From Entamoeba invadens IP1 (taxonomy: Eukaryota > Evosea > Mastigamoebida > Endamoebidae), in the NCBI RefSeq assembly GCF_000330505.1, contig NW_004443506.1, positions 154,818 to 218,817 on the forward strand: a DNA stretch of 64,000 bases, in the 5' to 3' direction. Position 1 is the first letter of the stretch. Each line of letters opens with the position of its first letter. Under the pieces are notes generated by a model that made no database searches, was not told where the DNA came from, and was given only the letters and a program-made list of their open reading frames with translations. Below, piece after piece: positions 42,179-52,159 of this stretch. Made by a program: the position numbers and the translations under genes.

Positions 42179-44004
42179 TCATTCTTCTTTGGCATTCACG
42201 TCACTTCCAACAACCTCAGCGAAAAATCCAAAGTCAAGGAGTTGCCGTTTCAGTTGCAAGATTCTTTGTTCCTGTTTTTGCCTGAACACCACTTTTTTCT
42301 TCTTTTTTTCGATTTCCAAAATTGTTTTTCGCGTCTGAATTTCCTCATCAAGAGCTTCACCTTTCGTTTCAAGGGTTTGCAACTCATTTTCTAAAACCAA
42401 TCCTTCATTCTCTATGCCGTTGTTCCGATCTTGCAATCTCAAAACACTCATTTTTATTGACTTTTCGACGTTCCGCATTCGAAATATTTCTGAAGACATA
42501 CGTAGTTTTTCAACTCTCAATCTCTCTCTTTTTCGATAAAGCTCCTTCTTCAAAAATTCATTTTTTTGTTCGGAAATTCGAGAATTTTCATCAATAGTTT
42601 CCAATATTTCAATTTCAGTATCTATTTGTCGTTCTGCCTGTATTATCTCGTCCTCAATCTGGGATAGGGAGTAGTTGAGGTTTTCAATTTCTAAAAGTTT
42701 TTCTTCACTTTCTTTTTCGGTTTGTTCTCGTTCAGCCACTATGAGTTGTTTGTCAATCTTAACAATCTCCCCCTTACTGATCTCTTTTTGCGTCAATTTT
42801 TTAGTTCTTACGTTTTGTGCTTTGAGTTTTTTTCTTTCTCGTTTTTAAACATTTTTTCCTCCTCCGAAATTTTTTCGTTTTTTTCTAAATTGTTTTTTTT
42901 TATTTTCAAGTTTGTTTCCTTGGTGTCTTCAAGCCTTTCCATCTTCACTCCTTGTTGTTCTTTAATGAAATTGATCTCTGTGATTAATCTCATATTATCT
43001 ATTTCTAATTGTTTCAATAGGACTGCCTTCTCTTCCACTCTCAAATTGGTGATTTTTTGCTCAAGAAGATTTTTTTTGTGTTTCATCTTTTTGTTGGCCG
43101 CCTCGACTTTTTTGCACTCTCGTTCCAACTTTTTTTCAGTTCTCAAATTTTGGTTCTTGAGGTTCGCAATCTCGTCTCTCAAATTTTGTTTTTGATGTAA
43201 CATTTCGACAATCTCACTTTGAAGTTCTTTGTTCTCTTGTTCTGTCATTTCACTCTCTTTTTTGATCTCGTTGTTATTGAGACTTTGACAATTCGCAATT
43301 TTAATAATTTCCCTGGACATTTGTTCAATCTTTTTTTTCATTTGTTCGATGTCATTCCGCCACGCGAATACAGATTCTTTGATTTTTTCATAATTCCCAT
43401 TTTTTTCTTTCTTTGTTTTTATACCTTTTTCCTTTTGTGGTTTTCTCGATCTTCTCATCCGTTTTGAGATTCTTGATTTTACTCGTTTTGTCACTCTGAC
43501 GTGGAGATTGATTTCCATACCCCGTTGAGGTGGTTTCCACTCTTGATAGATTCTGTTAATATTAAAAATTCTATTCAAAAGTAATGCGCACTTCTCATGT
43601 TCTTTAGTTTGATAAATTCCTTTCAAAATCTCATTATTTTTATTATAATCACATTCCATTAGATCCCACACCAACGCAATTAAGTCCCTTGAGTTTTCTT
43701 CTGTTGGATGAGTGATACACGACGTATCGCAATTCGTTCTGACACCCATCCAGACCGCCACACATAACATCTTCTGAAAGTTCTCTGCCACGTGGAATAT
43801 GTTTGTCGGGACGTCGTGTGGAAGGGTGAAGTCAACTATCGTTTTCTCATACATATAAAGTAATTCCGTCGTTCTCAAACGATAGAGAAGATCGTCTCGA
43901 GTGGCTTTTATTTGAAATGTAAGAGGGGTCCGATGTGCAATAAAGTAATTGAGGTATTCCGTTATACTTTCGATGATGTAAGTGACGTAACGAGGATTGT
44001 CCAT
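42179..44004 (-). CDS. Coiled-coil protein, reading frame split by a -1 shift
   Basis: The first frame, 44004-42808, has 398 aa from an ATG: an unfamiliar helical N-terminal domain of about 165 residues (TELLYMYEKTIVDF, AVWMGVRTNCDT), a basic linker (KRVKSRISKRMRRSRKPQ) and a long coiled coil (EQENKELQSEIVEMLHQK). It ends at TAA after KHKT. The coiled coil continues in the -1 frame to 42179, but that frame has no early ATG (it opens with TTG). The overlap contains the heptamer A-AAA-AAC at 42832-42826, in the phase needed for a -1 ribosomal shift, six codons before the stop. A shift would give about 608 aa. A one-base error in the A7 run, or a real mutation, explains it equally well. No intron with GT-AG ends joins the frames. 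I do not recognise the family. Confidence 0.7.
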
Positions 44005-44700
44005 GATATGAACTGAGAGATAATACGCTTGAATTTATTCGTAGCAATTTAACTGGTTTCATTCCGTCAAAGTTTTGGTATAATTCATTTACTGGTACTT
44101 TTACTATACAACCAATTTCTTTCATTATTCCTGTTGTTATTTTTATGTTTTCTTTGTTGAAGATACTGAATTTCAGTGAAAATAGTCAATGGTATATTGC
44201 TAGTTTAATAATCATTTAATTCAAATTTAATGTATAGTAAAATAAATTATATTTTTAATAAAATATAATAATATAGGTTTAAGTATTTGCAACGAGGAAT
44301 TAACTTCAACCCGTCAACTGAGGTATGTTAATTGCAATATTAAACGCTTTTAAACAATTTTTCACGAGTTTCAACACTGGTGTACACCAGTGTTTAATGT
44401 ATTGTTGTTGCAACCATACACCATTGTTAGAATTTGAGTTCCGATCTAATTAATATTAATAAAAATAAACTAAACGTATAGCATTTGTTACCTTCAATTT
44501 ATGTATCGAAATAACCCACAGAATCCACCCAAAAATGATGATACGTCTTGAAAAATAGCATCAAACTTTTTTGTTATTTGAGAAGTGACATCTAATTCAA
44601 CTTCTTATAATCCCGATTTATTAGGTTTTCATTTGTGGCTTACTTCTCAACAATAATACTGAACAATCCTTATATCAAAACGAAAGAACTTTAAAGGTAT
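44005..44700. other. Divergent intergenic region with a perfect palindrome
   Basis: About 700 bases between two divergent genes. It contains a 22-bp perfect palindrome at 44373-44394. Near the right end ATATCAAAACGAAAGAAC is followed by TTTAAAGG just before the GTPase ATG. Confidence 0.65.
44373..44394. promoter_or_regulatory. 22-bp perfect palindrome
   Basis: Half-site AACACTGGTGT followed immediately by its complement, with no spacer. It lies between divergent genes, about 370 bases from one ATG and 307 from the other. It could bind a dimeric protein or be a chance or element remnant. Confidence 0.5.
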
Positions 44701-45389
44701 ATGCAAAGTGACACCAAAGACGCAAGAAGTGCCTCTGATCAAATAACTCGACGAGAGGGGTTTGTTTAAATTAATACAGAACTATACTTGAAACCATTTT
44801 AATTAACACTCAGTGATTTAAAAATGATAGTAGTAGGTGGGAAAGGCGTTGGTAAAACGACATTTATTCATTCTCTGTGTACCGTGAAAAACACTCCAAG
44901 TACGGAGAGTACAATGGTAGAAGTTGAGATGGCAACTTTATTAACAAAGTCCTTTAAAATTGACTTTGCAATGGTTTGTACATACACATTAAATAGCAGA
45001 CTTGACACATTCTAACACATTAGTATGAACTTCCAACACACAGCGATATAGATATGTACCCCTTTATGTTAGGCTATGACGTGCTAATTTATGTAGTCGA
45101 TGTGACTCTACCAACCGCATTTGATTCCATCGAGTCCGATTTGAATCGCTTGAACATCACACGAGTCGAAAACAGTTACCCAAAGAACTTGGTGAAGTAT
45201 TTGATCGGAAACAAAGTCGACTTGTGTTCCGAACAAACAAAAATCATGAACAAGACCCTTGCGACGTTATACGCAGAGACGTTTGGGATGCGCTACGTCG
45301 AGATGAACTCAACGCAGACAAGTCCCGCTTACTTGGAATCAATTGCTCGCGACTTCTATGAAACGGCGAAAAGTACAGTCAATTACTAA
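44701..45389 (+). CDS. Divergent small GTPase, three exons
   Basis: Exons 44701-44759, 44814-44973 and 45024-45389; introns of 54 and 50 bp both begin GTTTGT and end CAG/TAG. The joined frame gives 194 aa. The first exon (20 codons) is too short for an ORF caller, and it supplies the N-terminus before DLKMIVVGGKGVGKTTF. The P-loop (GGKGVGKT) and NKVD motif are present. The DxxG motif of switch II is missing: the region reads FAMYELPTHSD where WDTAGQE is expected. There is no C-terminal Cys for prenylation (ends TVNY). The hydrophobic strand LIYVVDVT precedes the base-binding part. It may bind GTP weakly or lack hydrolysis. A Rab/Ras-like family is likely, but the exact branch is uncertain. 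Confidence 0.8.
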
Positions 45390-45612
45390 CAGCAGTTCGA
45401 AAGGGAGAAATTGTTATTTGACGCTTTTTGTTATTTGTTTTCCCCACACCTTTTCTTCCAAAAATGCTTTTTGATGGCGACGCCTTTCCAATGAATGTTT
45501 CTTTATATGTGTTGTTCGGATCTATAAAAGAGTCTTTTGCACTATCTATAAAACGGAGTTTTAAGTCCTTAGAGTCATTTTTTTTGTTTGTTTTTTAAGA
45601 GTGAAGTTATCG

Positions 45613-47028
45613 TCAAATTGTAATACAAACAGTAAAGAGATCATTCGCATGCTCTAACATTATTTTAAACGCTAATATAGACAGGCGCTGCTTCTCTGCA
45701 AATTCTTCGATGTTTTGAATACTCACAGTATAATCACATTCACTTCTTCTTATTAATCCAACTGCTACACATGTCGACATCCCCGAGTAATCCATTTTCG
45801 ATGTTTTGTTGTTAATAACTCGTAACAATAAAGAAATGAATTTCTCAATGAACGCTTTGTTCTCGGGTTGGACCCCATTATATAAATTCCTAAAACGCAT
45901 TTTCCATAAAGGAACGTTATTGGAAAATTGTTTTGTGATGTCTAAAAGTTGGTCATAAATAACTTCGGGCCAAATAGGGGTTGTACTTTCTCTCACAAAT
46001 TTCTTGATAATACCAGACAGTAATCCACTCCCCAGTCTTCGGATGTCAATCACATTTAAGTACTTCACATATTCATCCATTTCAGTCTTCCCAGAACAGA
46101 CTCTAAATGCTCCTTCCATATCTTTCGTGTCATAATATAATTGATACATCACTCTTTCTATATACGAAGGTACCATCGTTGGAGGTCGACCATCATCCAA
46201 TACGGCTTGGTGAAGTGTCTTCTTAAATTCCAAATCAAGGTCTTTTTTCCTTTCTTTTACCAACTAGGTGTCATGATCTCTTCATTTTGTTATATTCACT
46301 TGTTTGTATATATCACATGTTAAATAATGAATACCACGAAATTGATAGTCATATATCGTCATCAATAGTTTCTATTATGTATATAAATAGAGTTAGATGC
46401 TTCAGTAGTGTATTCTAACTAAAAATAGAACTATAGTGACACTATTATTAAACTATAAATATAGATAAATAGAATACTTGAGTAATTTAATAAGCAAAGA
46501 GCAACAAACTCTGTCTGCCGTATATACAAACGATTTTACAATATTTGGTTCAGTTATGAAAATGGGAGGAGTAGGATCCCACTCTCTTAATTCAGCAACA
46601 AACTGTGTAAGACTTCTGTACACGTGAATGTTATTAATTTCAAGGAGCTGTTGTTCTTTAATTGCGTTGACAGTGCTTACAGTCTCCTCCCAGTTAAATT
46701 GATCCACCAATGAAAATGAAAGCTTTCCGTATGATTCACTCTATGTGTTATTATATTACTCATGAGTGTTAAAAAAAATATAACAAACAAGTTTTTGAAA
46801 GGAAGGTTTCTGTGCGGACTCCACTGTGAAAATGAGTCGAACTAAATTTTGAAGAGAAGTTGTATTGTTGTTTGGACTGTAATTATCAGCAATGTCCGTA
46901 ACAGATAAAATAAAATCAGTAAGAGATTCGTCTAACTGTTTGAGTATTTGAGAAACTTGAAACGCCTTTTTACTCAAATTTTGCATTTTCGGTTGGATAA
47001 GCTGAAATTGGTGAATCGCTTTTGTCAT
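45613..47028 (-). CDS. RhoGAP protein with N-terminal BAR-like helices, three exons
   Basis: Exons 47028-46789, 46740-46510 and 46263-45613; introns of 48 bp (GTTTGT...ATAG) and 246 bp (GTTTGT...CTAG), both phase 0. The product has 373 aa. The first about 157 residues are helical with heptad spacing and resemble a BAR/F-BAR membrane-binding half (MQNLSKKAFQVSQILKQLDE). Residues 160-373 are a RhoGAP domain: VPSYIERVMYQLY, then MEGAFRVCSG with the arginine finger, IKKFVRESTTPIWP for the helix before the GTPase groove, and LLLRVINNKTSKM. It should switch off Rho/Rac-type GTPases at curved membranes; the PAK-like protein at 32077 binds the same GTPases. BAR is inferred from helix pattern. Confidence 0.85.
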
Positions 47029-48163
47029 TGTTACAATTTACAGTTTTTCTATATTAAAAACTCATTTCATTTTTTATTAAAAAGTTGATTGAAAAGTTAA
47101 ATTTGACGTTTTGAAGAATTGATGTTTACATAATCGAATTATTGGTTAAAGTTTTATTATTAAAATAATCTTTTTTTTTCAATGGAGTTTTTTATATGAA
47201 AACGTGGGAATTTAGAATCAAAAAAAAGGCTGAAAAATTTCTTTGGTTTTGGTAATAAAAAGAAAAAAAAATAAATTTACAATAGTTTTATTATATACTT
47301 TATAATATGGTTTTGTTTTAGTTTATATTTCTTTTTTTGTGGTTTTAAAGATTGAAAAAAGTATTGATTAGCTATTTTCCAATTATTAATAACTATATTT
47401 AACATTTTTAGTTCATTTATTTTTGTTTCTTGTTTTTTCAAAGTAATTATTTGTTGTATAATTAAATAGTATATTTATTATTTTATTTTTATATAATAAA
47501 TTTATTAGTTTATTTATAAAATTGTTATTATGTAGTTTGAATTGAATAAAAATATATTTTTTTACCCAGTTATTTTAAAAATGTTATTGTTCCATTATGT
47601 TTTAAAAAACTTTTGATATTATATGTAATATTTTCCCTCCAACATGTTGCTTTAACATGCATGAAAGACTTAATGGATAACATAAACCATGGAAAGGCAT
47701 CCTTTGAAAGTGAACATCCTTTAATCACTGGATAGCTCTTTACATCAAATTTGAAACGGGGACAATGAAATGGTTCAGAGAGATAACTGATCGGAGTCAT
47801 GTGAGCCTATTAAAGAATTGGGCGTAATACAATTAAATTCTTATTGTCATGTCATATTTTTTATTGGAATACAACAAGCCATCATTCTTAATTGTATCTT
47901 AAAGAAATTTAAGATAATTAATTACAATTAAAGTAATAATAAATCATTACTTTAATTGATAATGGAAGTGCTGGTAATAGTTTAAACAAATTGTATTGTA
48001 AAACTTTAAATTGTAACTTCACGACTTATAGTACATATCATTTATATTGAATAAAAATATTGGTTTAATTAATATATAGTTAATTGCACTTTCAAAAACG
48101 ATAGTTAGAAATGGTATTTATTCGACAATATAAACAATTAATATGAAACAACAATGAATACAT
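47029..48163. other. Intergenic region with a weak coding trace
   Basis: 1.1 kb, AT-rich, T-runs. A minus-strand ATG frame at 47570-47800 is the only trace. Confidence 0.55.
47570..47800 (-). other. Doubtful 76-codon reading frame
   Basis: ATG start, 76 aa, mixed composition (ISYLSEPFHCPRFKFDV, then CWRENITYNIKSF), less AT-like than its flanks. No motif or splice partner. It may be a decayed gene fragment. I give it low weight. Confidence 0.25.
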
Positions 48164-48754
48164 TTAATATCTGAAAGATAAAGGAGATCCTTTAATTGTC
48201 TCGTCATAAGCAAAGTCAAGTTTGGGTTCGAGTGTATCTTTGCAATAAGAAGTTGGGTTAAGTAAACTCAATTGTTTAAGTACTTCAGGATCACTTATAC
48301 AATGATATTTATTTTGGAACATTTCGAGTGCTTTATCATAGTTGTAATTGCAATGGTTCATCAAGTAAGCGACCAACAGAGGAGTACTTGTATTCTCAGA
48401 TACTACAAAGACGTTTTTATTAGCCTTGATGTAGTTATTCAAGAAAGATATACCTTTCTCTATATATAATTTAAACATGTTATGATTACTTGTTTGGAGG
48501 TTAAGGTGTAAGTAATCAACTTGTATTGGTAAAAAAGGAATAGCCTCTTTCCCACAACTTAATATAGCATCTATTGTGTACTTTGAGTATGTCGACATCT
48601 TTTTGATATCAGCCTCAGAACCAATAATGATGTTCTCTTCGAGTTGCTCGAAGTCATTGGATTGACTGTTCAGTGTAGAATATATTGAAGACTGTACAAC
48701 TCCCATGTGTATTTGTGTGGATATTGAGATATCAGACCGTTTATATAATATCAT
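48164..48754 (-). CDS. Dual-specificity phosphatase-like protein, catalytic residues lost
   Basis: 196 aa from ATG 48754; a second in-frame ATG at residue 17 gives MGVVQSS, a possible myristoylation signal, and could be the real start. Residues about 36-160 follow the DSP fold: EENIIIGSEADIKKM, the beta strand AILSCGKEAIPFLPIQVDYLHL, then the helix KLYIEKGISFLNNYIKANKN and the catalytic loop region VFVVSENTSTPLLVAYLMNH. The HCxxGxSRS motif is replaced: His to V118, Cys to S119 and Arg to P125, and the acid Asp is also not visible. So it should not be a phosphatase. It could be a phospho-reader or scaffold. The upstream sequence has TTATATAA-type elements. Confidence 0.8.
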   Translation of the reverse strand: MILYKRSDISISTQIHMGVVQSSIYSTLNSQSNDFEQLEENIIIGSEADIKKMSTYSKYTIDAILSCGKEAIPFLPIQVDYLHLNLQTSNHNMFKLYIEKGISFLNNYIKANKNVFVVSENTSTPLLVAYLMNHCNYNYDKALEMFQNKYHCISDPEVLKQLSLLNPTSYCKDTLEPKLDFAYDETIKGSPLSFRY

Positions 48755-49559
48755 AATGGTTCTTTGTTACAAATCGTGATAATACACAATAAAAATCAAC
48801 CTTTTTCTTTTTTGTATACTAAAAGTACCATCACTCTTTTCCAAAAAGTGAGTATGTGGTGACACCAACAACAAATATAGTTGTACATTTTAAATGCCTT
48901 GTATTTGGTACTTTATTTCTCTTAGCAAAAACATCGTTCGAAAAAGACATGGTATTGATTGACTATAACACATTGATTTTGATAATAAGTGTAAGGTAAA
49001 CAATAGTACATATTTTAAATAAATGACACACTTTGCAATGTTAATATATGACATATATATCACTGTATTAAACAGGGAAAAATGTTTTAAAATAAAATGT
49101 ACAGTTTTATGAAGTTTGTTCAGGCTTAAAGCATTTAAGATATCTCTTTCATTTGATTGATTTTCCTCATTATTTAGTCTTAAACAAACCAAACAATTTA
49201 TACCTTTTTTTAATTAAGACATTATTTCAATCAACTTTAACCCCACATTTATCTAACTTCCATTTTTTGGAAATTCAATACTTTACTCAATTTAATTAGC
49301 CAACTTCTCTTCGACTGGTTGTGATGCTATTTTTATGGTTTTAAAACTACATACCAAAACTTACATTTTTTTGAACTTCCCCAATTATTTGTTCATTATT
49401 CTTGAACTTCACTGTTTTTGACAATTTAACAATGTTATTAGTTTATTTTTGAAATGATCATAATTATATAGTTATTCTATTGTTTTAAGTATTTTTTAAT
49501 AAAACAATTGTTGTTTTATTAAATAAAAGTTTACTATCATTTACTTATTTATAATAATG

Positions 49560-49966
49560 GCTGTTCGGCGACTTATGATATTACTGAGAAGTCGGGGACT
49601 TTTTGAGTTACTTCAAAAGTCGCCGACTTCTTTTAGAACTAAATAACTATTAACTTTAATAAATTATACCATATTCATTATTGTCTCAAAAATGTGTAAA
49701 AACACAATAGTTGTTATAATTTGTTATATTATAATCATATAAATATAATTTAAAAAATGATTTGAGAAGATATAATTGGGACGGTATTTTTTCATTTCTT
49801 TTTTTAATAATAATTATATTAAATTTATATGGTTTATTTTTTTCAATATCTTTTACATGATAAATGGTATTTTGAATAGTTATTTAACTAAATATTTATG
49901 TCAGCGACTTTTAAGACCACTGAAAAGTCGGCGATTTTCAAAGGGACTATAAAGTCGCCGAACAGC
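49560..49966. mobile_element. MITE-like fold-back element with about 70-bp inverted ends
   Basis: The ends are exact inverted repeats of 15 bases (GCTGTTCGGCGACTT left, AAGTCGCCGAACAGC right). Internal blocks keep the symmetry: GTCGCCGAC and its inverted variant GTCAGCGAC, and AGTCGGGGACTTTT against AAAAGTCGGCGATT. Total length 407 bp, non-coding centre, AT-rich. The flank begins TATAATA on the right and has TATAATAATG on the left, suggesting a short duplication such as AATA. No transposase is present. The superfamily is not fixed. Confidence 0.65.
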
Positions 49967-49991
49967 TATAATACTTTCATTTTTGTTAAAA

Positions 49992-50140
49992 CTATATTAT
50001 ATTATATTATATTATATTATATTATATTATATTATATTATATTATATTATATTATATTATATTATATTATATTATATTATATTATATTATATTATATTAT
50101 ATTATATTATATTATATTATATTATATTATATTATATTAT
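49992..50140. repeat. ATATT pentanucleotide microsatellite
   Basis: About 30 perfect copies of the ATATT/TATTA unit, 149 bases, just 3' of the MITE-like element and about 90 bases before the next coding start. Confidence 0.95.
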
Positions 50141-50227
50141 AAACAATATGTTTTTCTTCAAAAAATGTTATAAAATTGTTTTTTGATTTTACAAAACACA
50201 ACGAACAAAACAAAACCAAATCTAGAG

Positions 50228-51439
50228 ATGGATGAGAAAGACCCCAAATATGAGCAAAACGCAAACAAACAAAAATCGAAGAACCTTGAGTCATTTCAAC
50301 AAGCGGTTTTGATATACTTAATAGCGACAGCGGGTGTGAAAGTGATTGTCAAAAAGCAGAAGAAAACAGCAGAGAAGACATATCAGATCCAATTGGTTGA
50401 TTTGTTAGTTCTGAATGGGGAGACGGTACAATTTTCTCAGAACGTTGAGACCCAAGCGAATAATATATTAATTACGGACACTTCAGATCAGCGCCTCCGT
50501 CGTTTTGAACGGAACAAAATAGCTTTAGCCTTCAATGATTTAGTTGAAGTAGCGACGACATTAGGGTTTGAGTTTTCCGAGAAAAACACGCGGAAGTCGC
50601 AGAAGACGATTCGGATGAAAAAGATCACAACGGTGAAAAAAGATGGGAAGACGATAATTGATCAAAAGGACATAGAGCCTATTGGGATCTCAGTCAACAA
50701 TTTTATAGTTGCCAATTACAAAGAAGGCCGATGTGTTTGTGACGAACGTCTTGTTGATGATATTCAAAGTCACATTCCATCACAACTCTCCTGGAAAAAC
50801 GTCTCAGAAAGGTATCAAGGGAATGGATACCCTTTAATGGATACTTCAATAGCACAACCTCTTGTACAAATCATTCCACAACAACAAATTCAACAACAAG
50901 TTGGAGAAGTACTTGAACCAGTAACTCATTTGAAAATAGAACAACCAATTGAGTGTGAAAATGTTATGATGAGTGCCATCAATAATGACGAAGATGATGG
51001 GGACGAGTATCAAAGTGTATCTGATGACGACATATTACTAGATGAAGAGCCTCAACCTATTCAAATGGTCACTCCTTCAGACTTAAATACTCCAATCCAA
51101 ATTGAATATAATCAACCAATCAACCAAATCAATACTATTCAATTCGAAGAGTTAAAAAATGTCAAGTCGGAGACTTCAAGCGACTTCGCTTGTCCTATTA
51201 ATCCAATTCCTTTGCCTCAAGAGAATATCGTGTTCCCAAATTTTGTTAGAGGTGATGTTAAAATGAGTCAAGATATCAATCAAGAAATGAGAATGAGTCA
51301 GGATGAACCAACTTTTGGTTTCAATTTCTCAAAGGCCGACGACGACGTGAGAACTTCAAGAGACCAAGTCGATTCGTTTTTTACACCAAATGAATTCAAT
51401 TCATTTTCAAAGTTCGGAAAAGGGACACTTTACAAGTGA
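50228..51439 (+). CDS. Hypothetical protein, basic folded N-terminus and acidic Gln-rich tail
   Basis: 403 aa from the ATG; the frame extends 45 bases further but starts with TTG. Residues about 15-200 look folded (AVLIYLIATAGVKVIVKKQ, NKIALAFNDLVEVATTLGF, GISVNNFIVANY), basic and rich in Lys. The remaining half is acidic with Gln, Asn, Pro and Ser (NNDEDDGDEYQSVSDDDI, and later FEELKNVKS). This resembles a transcription factor or chromatin protein with an activation tail, but I see no DNA-binding motif I can name. No signal peptide or membrane segment. It is a real gene by composition. Confidence 0.65.
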   Translation: MDEKDPKYEQNANKQKSKNLESFQQAVLIYLIATAGVKVIVKKQKKTAEKTYQIQLVDLLVLNGETVQFSQNVETQANNILITDTSDQRLRRFERNKIALAFNDLVEVATTLGFEFSEKNTRKSQKTIRMKKITTVKKDGKTIIDQKDIEPIGISVNNFIVANYKEGRCVCDERLVDDIQSHIPSQLSWKNVSERYQGNGYPLMDTSIAQPLVQIIPQQQIQQQVGEVLEPVTHLKIEQPIECENVMMSAINNDEDDGDEYQSVSDDDILLDEEPQPIQMVTPSDLNTPIQIEYNQPINQINTIQFEELKNVKSETSSDFACPINPIPLPQENIVFPNFVRGDVKMSQDINQEMRMSQDEPTFGFNFSKADDDVRTSRDQVDSFFTPNEFNSFSKFGKGTLYK

Positions 51440-51937
51440 GTGTCATTTCTCTTATCTTCATTTTTAAATCTAATTATTTGTTCTTTTAACAGGAGGTTTT
51501 ACTGTTTTTTTATCAAAATAAAAATTAATAGTTATTTTGTTAATTAATAATCTATTAACTAATTATTATTTTATTAATAATAATTTTATTAGTATGTTTG
51601 ATTGACATTTATTGATAATAAAAAGTATCTTAAAAAAATTAAATAACACATAATAATTCAAATAAGTAAGATTATTGGAATTAAATGGATTTATTTTTAT
51701 ATTAAACTAATAACATTTTAAAAAACATTTTGAAGTTTATAACTGTTTTTATCTAAAAATTTTTAATTTATTTTTTTACTATATATTAATAGGATAACAC
51801 TAAAATACTTAAATAAAACTATTAAATAGTAATGATGTATTAAACAATTTTTAAAAAGCAATTTTTAAAAACTATTGTGTTCGTCGAATTTTCGTATAAT
51901 ATATATTTAATAAGAATTAAACTATATTAACATTAAA
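51440..51937. other. AT-rich intergenic spacer
   Basis: 500 bases between converging genes. AT-runs only. Confidence 0.65.
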
Positions 51938-52159
51938 TTAGAAAGAGTTGAAGTCTAATTTTTGAAGATGCCACATTGGGTATTGTTTACACACAAAATA
52001 TATTGAGTGAACAAGACCCGGAAAATAGAATAAAAGTGTAAGACATATATTAATAAGTGTTGGTGTAGTGACGCATCCAGAAATTAGTATCACGGGGATG
52101 GGAGGAAATATAATGCTGAGAAGAACTAAAACACAACACTCACAACGGAAATACACCAT
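51938..52159 (-). CDS. PMP3/RCI2-type small membrane proteolipid
   Basis: 73 aa from the first ATG (an extended frame begins with TTG). Two hydrophobic helices with the family signature: LVLLSIIFPPIPVILISGC, then TLINICLTLLFYFPGLVHSI. The PP of the first helix and the G-H turn in the second are the usual hallmarks of the PMP3/UPF0057 family, which affects plasma membrane potential and salt tolerance. The C-terminal tail of about 15 residues is soluble. Complete. Confidence 0.85.
   Translation of the reverse strand: MVYFRCECCVLVLLSIIFPPIPVILISGCVTTPTLINICLTLLFYFPGLVHSIYFVCKQYPMWHLQKLDFNSF

Larger units (their letters stand above)
48755..50227. other. Intergenic region with a MITE-like element and ATATT array
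   Basis: 1.5 kb. The TTG-started frame at 48890-49192 on the minus strand is Leu/Ile-rich and may be a decayed fragment; it is not called. The repeat elements at 49560-49966 and 49992-50140 are listed. Confidence 0.6.

Noticed and set aside
42179..42796. Separate 205-aa gene downstream of the coiled-coil gene
   Set aside because: It opens with TTG, has no early ATG and continues the same coiled coil in the -1 frame; treated as one gene with a frame break.
48890..49192. 100-codon minus-strand frame
   Set aside because: Starts with TTG, no ATG until late and no splice partner; a faint likeness to Entamoeba leucine-rich-repeat leaders was too weak to call.
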